Shown: in pieces, positions 1-7,543 of the stretch | How the letters are laid out: each line of letters opens with the position of its first letter | Numbering within the stretch: the first letter of the stretch is position 1 | Source: JBBDRW01 sp040905265 | GTDB lineage: Bacteria; Bacteroidota; Rhodothermia; Balneolales; Balneolaceae | NCBI GenBank assembly: GCA_040905265.1 | Contig: JBBDRW010000057.1 | Location: 1 to 46,490 of the forward strand | DNA: 46,490 nucleotides | Reading direction: 5' to 3' | Position numbers and translations under genes: made by a program | The notes under the pieces: model-generated | The model's input: the letters and a program-made list of their open reading frames with translations, nothing else | What the model was told of the DNA's origin: nothing | Databases searched by the model: none

Positions 1-80
1 ACCTTGGATATCGATATAACTTTTTAGATCAATCCGTAGAACGTAATACTGATGCAGTTTTCCTGCCAAACCTCAGTTAC

Positions 81-102
81 AAAATAGAGTTCTGAACTCT
101 AT
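81..102 (-). terminator. Intrinsic terminator of the bicupin gene
   Basis: A near-perfect palindrome at 84-102 (9-bp arms ATAGAGTTC / GAACTCTAT around one base) is followed on the minus strand by TTTT. It lies about 30 bp past the stop codon of the minus-strand gene ending at 132. In RNA it would fold as a 6- to 7-bp stem with a short loop and a short U tract. The stem is AT-rich, so its strength is uncertain. Confidence 0.55.
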
Positions 103-131
103 CGCAGACACACTACCCCGGGAACAGCCGC

Positions 132-833
132 TTAACGGGCAGACTTCACCTCTACGCCAACAAGATGCATTTGACCGGCCAGCGTTTCCCAGGAGTGGGT
201 GGCTCCATCCATCCAGAACACTTGTGCGGGATTGAGGTCAGAAATCATGGACGAGCCATCGGAATCAGTCGTCCTGAATCGGGACTTCTCAAGACTCACC
301 ATGACGGTTGGTGGATGTGTATGCATCGCACTTCCGGCACCCGGAGAAGCCAGTGCTTCGAAGACGCGAACGTGTTCGTTATTCATGATCACGTTATAGT
401 GTGTCGGGTCCACAGAAACAGCATCATTCGGATCTTCCGAAGTGTCTCCGGCCGGATCACCTGCCTGAACAGCTGACTTAATCTCGATACCTATGCCATG
501 TAACTCTCCGGCGAGCAGTTCCCAGGAGTGTTCTCCACTATCCAGCCACGATATCTCTGAGGGGTTGATGTCAACAATCATAGAGGAACCATCAGTCTCA
601 GTCATTCTGAACCGGGCCTTGGTGAGGTGGATAAACATCCTTGGAGGATGGGTATGCATTGGGCTTCTGGCACCTGGAGAAGCCAGTGCCTCATATATTC
701 GCACGTGATCGTTCTCGAAGATGACATTGTGATGGTTGGGATCGACATCTGCCGCATCACCGGCACTCTGGGCTATTGCGGTGCTGGTTCCACCAAAAAT
801 GAATAGAAGAATAAGACTCAATTGAATTTTCAT
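132..833 (-). CDS. Secreted tandem-duplicated cupin-like protein
   Basis: 233 residues with a Sec signal peptide (about residues 1-22, ending AIAQ). The rest consists of two similar copies of one domain, residues 31-121 and 142-233. Each copy begins DP-x-H-x-NV, has the motif MHTHPP (His60/His62 and His171/His173), a DGSSMI stretch and ends in a (G/V)(I/V)E(I/V)KSA strand. The small beta-barrel pattern with a paired-histidine motif fits the cupin fold, and two copies make a bicupin from an internal duplication. The histidines could bind a metal, but no full cupin metal set (third His plus Glu) is evident, so enzymatic activity is unsure. Location should be periplasmic or extracellular. It is transcribed alone and has its own hairpin terminator downstream. 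Specific substrate unknown. Confidence 0.8.
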   Translation of the reverse strand: MKIQLSLILLFIFGGTSTAIAQSAGDAADVDPNHHNVIFENDHVRIYEALASPGARSPMHTHPPRMFIHLTKARFRMTETDGSSMIVDINPSEISWLDSGEHSWELLAGELHGIGIEIKSAVQAGDPAGDTSEDPNDAVSVDPTHYNVIMNNEHVRVFEALASPGAGSAMHTHPPTVMVSLEKSRFRTTDSDGSSMISDLNPAQVFWMDGATHSWETLAGQMHLVGVEVKSAR

Positions 834-870
834 CAGGTATTGATTTTACATATTATGATTATGCTAATTT

Positions 871-985
871 TCATATCCAGTTGTAGAAGGCCGGCTGGCT
901 GATCTCGTGGACCCGGCAGATGTCGGCTACTTCCCGGCCTTTATCGTGTTCGGATTGAACTCTCAGCATCTGAGTTCCACTGTGC
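871..985 (-). pseudogene. Remnant of IS3-family transposase OrfA (helix-turn-helix end)
   Basis: On the minus strand about 37 codons (984 down to 874) read like the N-terminal helix-turn-helix of IS3/IS911-type OrfA proteins: a Q-M-L-R stretch, then G-REVADICR-x-H-x-ISQ, then FYNW. A stop follows directly at 871-873, and the reading frame upstream (985-1233) is unrelated and overlaps the next gene. There is no OrfB and no recognisable terminal inverted repeat. I read this as the decayed scar of an insertion sequence in the gap between two divergent genes. Confidence 0.65.
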
Positions 986-1080
986 CTGGATAATTTTATG
1001 GTTCTCCAATGTAGGTTTTTTTTCCATTTATTCTCGCTTTGGTTTTTGGAGACACACGAAATGGGTATGTACCTGAATAA

Positions 1081-2082
1081 GTGACTAATAGGAATATGCT
1101 TCCACTCTCTATTTTGGATCTTGCGGTTGTAATCGAAGGCGGTTCGGCACGTGAAGCCATTAAGAACAGCCGGCTTCTGGCACAACAAGCGGAAGAGATG
1201 GGCTACCACCGATTTTGGATGGCGGAGCATCACAACATGGAGAATATCGCCAGCTCTGCGACATCTGTATTGCTAGGGCATATTGCTGATGCAACCAAAA
1301 ATATTCGGGTCGGTTCAGGCGGTATCATGCTGCCCAATCACTCACCGTTGATTATTGCTGAACAGTTTGGAACGCTGGCTACCATCTATCCGAACAGGGT
1401 TGATTTGGGGCTTGGACGGGCTCCGGGAACGGATCAGGTAACGGCGGGTGCTATTCGTCCCGACCGGATGCAACAGGTTCAGAACTTTCCACAGAATGTT
1501 CGTCAACTGCAGAAATATCTATCAAAAGACAACAGCGACAGCAAAGTACGGGTATTCCCTGGTGAAGGGACAGAAGTGCCAATCTGGATTCTGGGGTCCA
1601 GTACAGACAGCGCATTCCTCGCTGCAGAACTCGGCCTGCCATATGCCTTTGCAAGCCATTTTTCACCTCAACAGCTTGATCCTGCACTCCGAATCTACAG
1701 GGAGCGGTTCAAGGCTTCTGAACAGCTTGAGAATCCATACGTTATGCCGTGCGTGAATGTGATCATCGCAGATACTGACGAAGAGGCAGAGTTTCTCTCC
1801 ACATCGATGCTCCAAATGTTTATGGGTGTGGTAACCGGCGACCGATCACCGATGAAACCACCGGTTGACAGCATGGAGGAAATCTGGAATGAGCATACCA
1901 GGTACGCTGTCCGAAAGATGCTGGCCTGCTCCTTTATCGGGGGCACGGAGAGTGTAAGAGGTGATATTGAGCAGTTTATGGATCAGACCGGGGCTGATGA
2001 GCTGATGGTTTCAACCTACATGTATGATCACGAACAGAGAGTCAAATCATACAAACTGCTTGCGAATATGATGAGTAATTGA
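1081..2082 (+). CDS. LLM-class (luciferase-like) flavin-dependent oxidoreductase
   Basis: 333 residues, GTG start at 1081. It matches the bacterial luciferase-like monooxygenase superfamily of the YhbW/MsnO8 type: an early PLSILDL strand, then EEMGYHRFWMAEHHN (AEHH is the family hallmark near residue 45), SGGIMLPNHSPL, GRVDLGLGRAPGTD-like sequence (here NRVDLGLGRAPGTD), and PIWILGSS in the middle of the barrel. These proteins are cytoplasmic TIM barrels that use FMNH2 and O2, or F420. The substrate cannot be told from sequence. Length is normal for the family. The gene stands 60 bp before the pectate lyase fusion and may share a transcript with it. The 5' flank carries an IS remnant, so the promoter region has been rearranged. 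Confidence 0.85.
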   Translation: MTNRNMLPLSILDLAVVIEGGSAREAIKNSRLLAQQAEEMGYHRFWMAEHHNMENIASSATSVLLGHIADATKNIRVGSGGIMLPNHSPLIIAEQFGTLATIYPNRVDLGLGRAPGTDQVTAGAIRPDRMQQVQNFPQNVRQLQKYLSKDNSDSKVRVFPGEGTEVPIWILGSSTDSAFLAAELGLPYAFASHFSPQQLDPALRIYRERFKASEQLENPYVMPCVNVIIADTDEEAEFLSTSMLQMFMGVVTGDRSPMKPPVDSMEEIWNEHTRYAVRKMLACSFIGGTESVRGDIEQFMDQTGADELMVSTYMYDHEQRVKSYKLLANMMSN

Positions 2083-2142
2083 GCTTATTGTATCCAGCAG
2101 ATATGTACCAAGTCATTTCTAACCATGTAATATTTACTCACA

Positions 2143-4401
2143 ATGACACACAGCCGGCTACTCAACTTCATCTGCTCCGTAGTCCTGGGAGTAACGATTG
2201 CTCTTGGAGGCCAGACGTTGCTTTGGGCGCAACAACCTATTCACTGGGATCAGGCTCTTGATCAGTCTCCGGACTGGTATGCAGGCAGTGAAGCGATCCG
2301 AATTGCCGAGAATCTACGTGTCTATCAGACCGAATACGGTGGCTGGCCAAAAAATATTGACATGGCCAGAGAACTTACCGACGCTGACCGGGCTGAGATC
2401 CGGAATGAACAGGCGATTCAGGGAACAGAACTCAGCTATTCTACCATCGATAACGGGGCAACCCTTACACAGCTTCGTTTTTTGGCCCGGGTTTATGAAG
2501 CAACCGGACACGAGCCGTATGCAGAGAGTTTTTATCGGGGCCTGGATTATCTGATGGACGCGCAATATGCATCTGGCGGATGGCCTCAGTATTACCCCAT
2601 TCGGGAGGGGTATTATGAGAATATCACGCTAAATGACAATGCGATGGTTGGGGTGCTCGAAATCCTTCGTGCCATTGCAGAAGCGCGTGAGCCATTTACT
2701 TTTCTACGTGAAGAGTATCAGGCGGAAACAGCTGCAAGGGTACAGAAGGGGATTGCGAATCTGTTGCAGATGCAGATTGTTCAGCACGGTGTTCCTACGG
2801 CCTGGTGTGCTCAATATGATCCTGAAAGCCTGGAACCGGCCTGGGCACGTGCCTATGAACCGCCTTCCATCTCGGGAGCAGAAAGTGTTGGGGTTGTTCG
2901 TTTTTTGATGACAATAGAAAATCCGTCACCGGAGATTGTTGCCGCCATTGATGGCGCTGTGGAGTGGTTCCGGAGTGTTGCGATCTATGGATACCGATAT
3001 GAAACTTTCACGGATGAGAATGGGAATAGAGACCGGAGGGTCGTTATGGATCCGGATGCGGGGCCAATCTGGGCTCGTTTTTATGAGCTTGAGACCAACC
3101 GCCCCATATTTTTGGGCCGGGACTCGGTTGTGCGATATGCGCTTTCCGAGATTGAGCAGGAACGCCGGGCCGGATACTCCTATTACGGTACATGGGCTGC
3201 GAGTCTTTTGGCGGAAGAGTATCCACAGTGGAAGTTATCGCTTGAGAGGCGTGCCACCGTAGACTCTATTCTTCAGAGCCAGGTTGAGGAGAGACGCATT
3301 ACCGGTGGTACAGCGCTGGTGATGAAGAGCGGGGAAGTAATCTATGAGGGAGCGTTCGGATGGGCCGACCGGGAGGCGGGTGAACGGATGCAGATGGATC
3401 ATATCTTTCGAATTGCCTCCCAGACGAAGGCCATTACCAGTGCGGCCGTTCTGATCCTGGTAGACGAGGGGATTATCCATCCGAATGACCAGGTGAGCAA
3501 ATGGCTCCCCTCCTTCGCCTCCACAACGGTCTACGAAGAGGGTGAGATCGTGCCGGCAAAACGGGAGATTACCATCCGGGACCTGCTCACCCACACGTCG
3601 GGGATAAGTTACGGCGGTAACGAGCAAACCATGCCACTTTACCATGAACGGGGGCTCGGCGGGCCGGATGCCTACGCCTGGTATACTGCCCATAAAGATG
3701 AAGAGATCTGTGAGACGATGGACCGTCTCGGGGAGGTGCCTTTTGTCCGCCAACCCGGGGAAGCCTGGGTCTACGGCTACAGTACCGACATTCTCGGATG
3801 TGTGGTAGAGCGTGCAGGCGGCATGCCCCTCGATCGTTTCTTTGAAGAACGGATTACCGGCCCGCTCGGCATGACCGACACCCATTTCTTCCTTCCGGTT
3901 GAGAAGTCCGGACGGCTTGCGGCCGTCTATACCCGCGATGAGGAGGGGGTGGTTCACCGGGCGGTGGATGGTGCCCGGGGACAGGGCCATTATGACCATG
4001 GGCCGCAGCGCAATTTTTCTGGCGGTGCGGGCCTTCTCTCGACCGCGAAGGACTACGCCGTATTCCTGGAGATGACCCGCAACGGCGGCCTCTACGAGGG
4101 CCGAAGAATCCTCTCCCCCGAGTCGGCCGCACTGATGAAAAGCAACCTGGTCGGTTCGCTTTTCCGGGGCGGACTGGGATTCGGGTTCGGTTTTCAGACG
4201 ACTGACCGGGACGGGGCCAACGGGCTGGCTTCCACCGGAACGTATGGATGGAGCGGGGCCTATGGGACGGACTATGAAGTGGACCCCCAGCGGGAGACGG
4301 TGCTGGTGCTGATGATCCAGGTGGTCCCTTACTATGGGCCCGGTATTCGTGAAGAGTTCAAGGAAGCGGTCTATCGACATTTGGTGCCGTATGAACAATA
4401 A
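2143..4401 (+). CDS. Secreted pectate lyase (PL10-like) fused to a serine beta-lactamase-fold hydrolase
   Basis: 752 residues with a signal peptide (about 1-29). Residues about 40-360 match the Pel15H/PL10 pectate lyase fold: YGGWPKN, then STIDNGATLTQLRFLA, then SGGWPQYYP and the ITLNDNAMV strand, then GGAESVGVV-like (here SGAESVGVVRFL), DPDAGPIWARFYE and YYGTWA. Residues about 365-752 are a class C beta-lactamase/esterase fold: Ser426-Gln-Thr-Lys429 is the SxxK nucleophile motif, Tyr546-Ser-Thr stands for the usual YxN, and a late WSGAYGTDY segment replaces the KTG/HTG box, as in many family VIII-type esterases. The likely role is pectin backbone cleavage plus hydrolysis of an ester on the same polymer; the esterase part is inference. 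Both halves are full length and in one uninterrupted frame. No ribosome-binding site is obvious. Confidence 0.8.
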   Translation: MTHSRLLNFICSVVLGVTIALGGQTLLWAQQPIHWDQALDQSPDWYAGSEAIRIAENLRVYQTEYGGWPKNIDMARELTDADRAEIRNEQAIQGTELSYSTIDNGATLTQLRFLARVYEATGHEPYAESFYRGLDYLMDAQYASGGWPQYYPIREGYYENITLNDNAMVGVLEILRAIAEAREPFTFLREEYQAETAARVQKGIANLLQMQIVQHGVPTAWCAQYDPESLEPAWARAYEPPSISGAESVGVVRFLMTIENPSPEIVAAIDGAVEWFRSVAIYGYRYETFTDENGNRDRRVVMDPDAGPIWARFYELETNRPIFLGRDSVVRYALSEIEQERRAGYSYYGTWAASLLAEEYPQWKLSLERRATVDSILQSQVEERRITGGTALVMKSGEVIYEGAFGWADREAGERMQMDHIFRIASQTKAITSAAVLILVDEGIIHPNDQVSKWLPSFASTTVYEEGEIVPAKREITIRDLLTHTSGISYGGNEQTMPLYHERGLGGPDAYAWYTAHKDEEICETMDRLGEVPFVRQPGEAWVYGYSTDILGCVVERAGGMPLDRFFEERITGPLGMTDTHFFLPVEKSGRLAAVYTRDEEGVVHRAVDGARGQGHYDHGPQRNFSGGAGLLSTAKDYAVFLEMTRNGGLYEGRRILSPESAALMKSNLVGSLFRGGLGFGFGFQTTDRDGANGLASTGTYGWSGAYGTDYEVDPQRETVLVLMIQVVPYYGPGIREEFKEAVYRHLVPYEQ

Positions 4402-4506
4402 CATAACCCAAAATATGATTCCGTTTATACAACACTCAGTGACACAGGGTTGTCAGTAGCGGTTTGTAGATTATTCGACAACAGATAAATCTGAATATGG
4501 AATCCT

Positions 4507-5013
4507 ATGAAACATCCTGCAATACAACAATACCACTATCACAAATGGGCTAACGACAGAGTTTTTGAACACTTGAAATCTCTGCCGGCGGAACTGTTTG
4601 ACAACGAGATAAAAAGCGTGTTTTCTTCCATCCGGGAAGTGTTCGTACACATGTATCAGGTAGATGGAATGTGGCTGAGCGTAATGGCCGGGGACGAACT
4701 TTCCAAAACGATGGCAGTAATTAAGGAGCTGAATGAAAAAAGCAAGGGCCGGGACCTTGACGAAACCCGGCAATTGTTTGAGGAGTTGAACCGGCAGTAC
4801 GAGACGTTTTTAGGTGAACATGAGGATCTTGACAAAGAGATCACCATTAAACACCCTCATTTTGGAGAGATGAGTACCCTGGTTTCGGAATTGGTGAAAC
4901 ATGTGGTGAATCACGGAACCTATCACCGGGGAAATATATCAGCAATGCTGCGGCAACAGGGGTATAAAGGCGTTCCTACCGATTATATTTTCTATTTGTA
5001 TGAAACTCCTTGA
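4507..5013 (+). CDS. DinB-family (four-helix, metal-binding) protein
   Basis: 168 residues, all-helical. It opens HPAIQQYHYHKWANDRVFEHL, has a first histidine in the FVHMYQVDGMW helix and the terminal pair in VNHGTYHRGNI. This gives the three-histidine metal site of the DinB/YfiT fold. Families with this fold include damage-inducible proteins of unknown function and thiol-dependent S-transferases (bacillithiol, mycothiol). It is not the DNA polymerase DinB. Length is typical. The gene lies about 100 bp after the pectate lyase fusion and before the AT-rich toxin-antitoxin patch. Substrate unknown. Confidence 0.85.
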   Translation: MKHPAIQQYHYHKWANDRVFEHLKSLPAELFDNEIKSVFSSIREVFVHMYQVDGMWLSVMAGDELSKTMAVIKELNEKSKGRDLDETRQLFEELNRQYETFLGEHEDLDKEITIKHPHFGEMSTLVSELVKHVVNHGTYHRGNISAMLRQQGYKGVPTDYIFYLYETP

Positions 5014-5066
5014 TCCTGAAAAACACACATGGGCAAACAGGGATGCCTCTTTGCACGTTATTTATT

Positions 5067-5121
5067 ACAACTTTATAGTTGTGTAATTACATAAATTTCA
5101 ATTATATTAAACTATAAAGTT
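5067..5121. promoter_or_regulatory. Twin palindromic operators upstream of the toxin-antitoxin genes
   Basis: Two copies of the same 12-bp palindrome-like site lie upstream of the toxin start, in opposite orientation: AACTTTATAGTT at 5069-5080 (flanked to give ACAACTTTATAGTTGT at 5067-5082) and AACTATAAAGTT at 5110-5121. They are exact reverse complements and their centres are 41 bp apart, close to four helical turns. Escherichia coli MqsA binds palindromes of the form AACCT-spacer-AGGTT before mqsRA, so AACT-N4-AGTT sites before an MqsA-like antitoxin gene fit autoregulation. Binding is inferred, not shown. Confidence 0.6.
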
Positions 5122-5149
5122 GAATTCAGTAATTTGTTGTTAACCAAAA

Positions 5150-5500
5150 GTGACTGCCAGAAAAGATGTCGAGAAATTTCTAAAAAGGTTTAAGTCAAAG
5201 CTGAAAGTATTTGATGTTGTCTTTGTTGGCCGTGCAAAAAATACTCAGACGTTACTTGACCTGGAATTGGTACCGGCATCACGAACAAAGCTATTGGAGC
5301 AACTTGAAGTGAACGATTACTGTGAGGGTCCGTTAGAGGAGACCATGCATGGTGTAGGAAGCATGTGGGTTTTTGGCAAAGAGGTATCGGGTACGGAGAT
5401 ATATATAAAAGTCGCTATGGGACAAACGGGTAACAGCGTTATTTGCATTTCTTTCCATAGAGCGGAACAAACGTTGCGTTATCCATTTCAACAATCATAA
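5150..5500 (+). CDS. MqsR-family-like toxin of a type II toxin-antitoxin module
   Basis: 116 residues, GTG start at 5150; no ATG is available in frame nearby. The protein has basic N-terminal helices (VEKFLKRFKSKLKVFDVVF), then LLDLELVPASR, then a conserved core: DYCEGPLEET, MWVFGKEVSGTEIYIKV and ICISFHRAEQTLRYPF. This order of motifs matches small proteins classed as MqsR-type toxins, usually RNases that cut mRNA, next to an antitoxin gene. Similarity to classical E. coli MqsR is weak, so the RNase activity is inference. It is followed after 23 bp by the antitoxin gene and preceded by two operator-like palindromes. Toxin-first order is the one used by mqsRA. Confidence 0.65.
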   Translation: MTARKDVEKFLKRFKSKLKVFDVVFVGRAKNTQTLLDLELVPASRTKLLEQLEVNDYCEGPLEETMHGVGSMWVFGKEVSGTEIYIKVAMGQTGNSVICISFHRAEQTLRYPFQQS

Positions 5501-5523
5501 ATTTTGATGATGAACAGATACTT

Positions 5524-6537
5524 ATGAAAAGTCCATTTACCGGTGGTGAAACAGAACTCGTTCGCGAACCGAGGGAATTGGAGTTCAGAAAGGAGACCTT
5601 CGAAATCATTCATCATTCACGAAGGTGTAAAGATACCGATGAGTTTTTTACAACAGAGGCACTCGACCGGTTAAATATTGTACAAGTTCATAATCAGTAT
5701 AGGGATAAACATAATATCCCTTTTCCTGATCAAATTTGTGAAGTTCGAGAAAGATATGGACTCTCTGCCACAAAGATGTCAGAAGTACTTGGTTTTGGTG
5801 TGAATACATACCGGAATTATGAAAATGGAGAAGTACCTCAGGCATCTAATGGAAAACTGATTAAGCTGGCGGCAAACCCTGAAGAGTTTCAACGCCTGGT
5901 CGAAATCAGTGATACTTTATCTGATAGGGATCGACAGAAAATGCTCAATAGAATTCATTTTCTAATTGATCAGGATAAAAATTCAGATGAAAGGCTGTTA
6001 ATGCAGCTCTTGTCATATAAAAGTCAGATGCCCAATCTACTTACCGGTTATCGGGAGATGAAACTTCAAAAGTTTGGGAATATGGTTGTGTATTTTGCTG
6101 AATCCATTCAGCCATTTAAAACCAAACTGAATAAGCTGTTATTCTATGCTGATTTTTTGAACTATAAAAAAACCGGATTCTCTATCAGTGGTTGTAATTA
6201 CAGGGCAATAGAATTGGGCCCTGTACCCAATGGATACGATACCTTATTCGAGTATTTTCAACGGAATGATTTTTTTACCATTGAGCATGTTATTTTTACG
6301 AATCGGGAGCATATCGGAGAGAAATTTTTACCCAGTCCCAATAAACCGTTTGAGCCTGAGTTTTTTGATGAGTCAGAATTAATGAGTCTTGGATTCGTAG
6401 CTGACTTTTTTAAAGAAGCAACGACAGATGAGATTGTTGATTTCAGCCACAATGAGCTGGCCTGGAAGAGCAAAGAGAGAAAGAAAGAGTTGTTAGAGTA
6501 TAACGATGCATTTGAACTGAGTATTGGGAGCCTATGA
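5524..6537 (+). CDS. Antitoxin: degenerate MqsA-type N-terminus, HTH, and Panacea (DUF4065/SocA-like) domain
   Basis: 337 residues in three parts. Residues 1-60 resemble the MqsA/YgiT zinc-binding end in layout (MKSPFTGGE, then EFRKETFEI), but the zinc cysteines are gone; only Cys35 remains in this part. Residues about 70-130 are an Xre-type helix-turn-helix (VRERYGLSATKMSEVLG, then GVNTYRNYENGEVP). Residues about 182-325 are the Panacea/DUF4065 domain: LQKFGNMVVYF, KLNKLLFYADF, a GPVP turn and the DIVDFSHNE-like end (here EIVDFSHNELAWK). Panacea domains neutralise many unrelated toxins, and the HTH would bind the two palindromes upstream. It forms a two-gene operon with the toxin. The patch is AT-richer than its surroundings, which suggests transfer. 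Confidence 0.8.
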   Translation: MKSPFTGGETELVREPRELEFRKETFEIIHHSRRCKDTDEFFTTEALDRLNIVQVHNQYRDKHNIPFPDQICEVRERYGLSATKMSEVLGFGVNTYRNYENGEVPQASNGKLIKLAANPEEFQRLVEISDTLSDRDRQKMLNRIHFLIDQDKNSDERLLMQLLSYKSQMPNLLTGYREMKLQKFGNMVVYFAESIQPFKTKLNKLLFYADFLNYKKTGFSISGCNYRAIELGPVPNGYDTLFEYFQRNDFFTIEHVIFTNREHIGEKFLPSPNKPFEPEFFDESELMSLGFVADFFKEATTDEIVDFSHNELAWKSKERKKELLEYNDAFELSIGSL

Positions 6538-6538
6538 A

Positions 6539-6682
6539 CCTGTTACGGGTTTTAACAGCCGTAGGCTGGTAGAGTGGCAGCAGTTGGATCTGGAAGTATT
6601 GGCCGGAGATGTAGAGCCATACCTTTGTGAAGCTGCCGACCGAAGAAAAGTAGTTCTGTTTGAGGATCTGATTCGGTGTTAA
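6539..6682 (+). other. Orphan open frame, possible gene tail
   Basis: A frame shifted by +1 from the antitoxin gene reads 47 codons to a TAA at 6680-6682. The translation looks protein-like (RRLVEWQQLDLEVLAGDVEP, then ADRRKVVLFEDLIRC), but it has no start codon of its own. It may be the 3' end of a decayed or replaced gene. I do not recognise the family. It could also be chance. Confidence 0.25.
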
Positions 6683-6715
6683 CTATAGAAAAAGTGCATA
6701 TTAATGGGACGACAG

Positions 6716-6784
6716 ATGACAACGAATTACAGATATATTCTTGTTCTTGTTACAATTTTACCGTTTTGTATACTCGCAGATTGA
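6716..6784 (+). pseudogene. Truncated signal-peptide start resembling the GH106 N-terminus
   Basis: A short frame from ATG at 6716 encodes MTTNYRYILVLVTILPFCIL and stops at 6784 (an ATG 12 bp upstream is in the same frame). It resembles a Sec signal peptide and lines up with the start of the GH106 protein (MARNYKYYILALSILAMGV). Both starts are preceded by the same ACGACAG (6709-6715 and 7537-7543). It may be a relic start left when the methyltransferase gene came in between. The match is short, so chance remains possible. Confidence 0.35.
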
Positions 6785-6837
6785 GTATACTTTTGTTGGA
6801 GAAAGTAACGCAAAACTTGTGAATTCGGGGACTGTAT

Positions 6838-7530
6838 ATGTTTTCAACTATTACGAAATTTTTCCTGAAGGATATTGTTCTCGCGGTCAAGGATATGGGA
6901 AGTATGAGTTATCTGAATCAATTGTACAGTCGATATCTGCCGTGGACAGGAGCTTCCATCAGCCCTACAGCGTTACGTTACATTTTGAATGATATAATGA
7001 TTAATGATCGTGATACGATCGTTGAATGCGGCGCTGGCATATCATCTATTTACATTGGAGCGCTTCTGAATCAGATCGGGAATGACAAGAAGAAACTCTA
7101 TACGATAGATCACGATGAGAATTGGCTTTCTATTTTACAGAGAGAACTGGATCAAAACTCTCTTTCTGAGTATGTCACGTTAATTCATGCCCCCCTGAAA
7201 CATTGTAAAGAGTGTGCTGCCAGCAACTTGAAGTGGTATGATACCACCGTGATACAAGAGCAAATCTTTGATGTGAACATTGACCTTCTCTTTGTGGATG
7301 GGCCCGTGGCGAATAAAAAGGAGCTGGAGTTGGCCAGGTATCCGGCCCTGCCTGTTTTAAAGGACAAGCTCTCGGACGAATTTCTGGTTTTGCTGCATGA
7401 TGCTCACAGGAAAGGCGAGACGAGGATCGCATCCAAATGGAGTGATGAATTGGGTATAAAATTCCGAAAGTCTATTCTTAATGGAGATATTTATATCGGA
7501 TTAAAAGGGAGTTCATACAATGTTCTCTGA
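6838..7530 (+). CDS. Class I SAM-dependent methyltransferase, target unknown
   Basis: 230 residues. Motif I is VECGAGISSIYIG (Glu63-Cys-Gly-Ala-Gly67), followed by TIDHDENW as the acidic post-II motif and LLFVDGP as motif IV, then VLLHDAHR. This is a Rossmann-type class I methyltransferase. The DGP and HDAHR motifs resemble those of FkbM/cephalosporin-hydroxylase-type small-molecule or glycan O-methyltransferases, but the substrate is not evident. There is no signal peptide, so it acts in the cytoplasm. It is AT-richer than the genes downstream and ends 13 bp before the GH106 gene. Its neighbours (toxin-antitoxin module, duplicated signal-peptide start) point to insertion. ATG 6838 is chosen because sequence similarity to the fold begins shortly after it. 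Confidence 0.75.
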   Translation: MFSTITKFFLKDIVLAVKDMGSMSYLNQLYSRYLPWTGASISPTALRYILNDIMINDRDTIVECGAGISSIYIGALLNQIGNDKKKLYTIDHDENWLSILQRELDQNSLSEYVTLIHAPLKHCKECAASNLKWYDTTVIQEQIFDVNIDLLFVDGPVANKKELELARYPALPVLKDKLSDEFLVLLHDAHRKGETRIASKWSDELGIKFRKSILNGDIYIGLKGSSYNVL

Positions 7531-7543
7531 TTTATAACGACAG

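Noticed and set aside
3235..4404. Long minus-strand open frame of 389 codons opposite the fused lyase-hydrolase
   Set aside because: Antisense to a gene with clear catalytic motifs; high GC at third positions makes long antisense frames. Translation has no family pattern.
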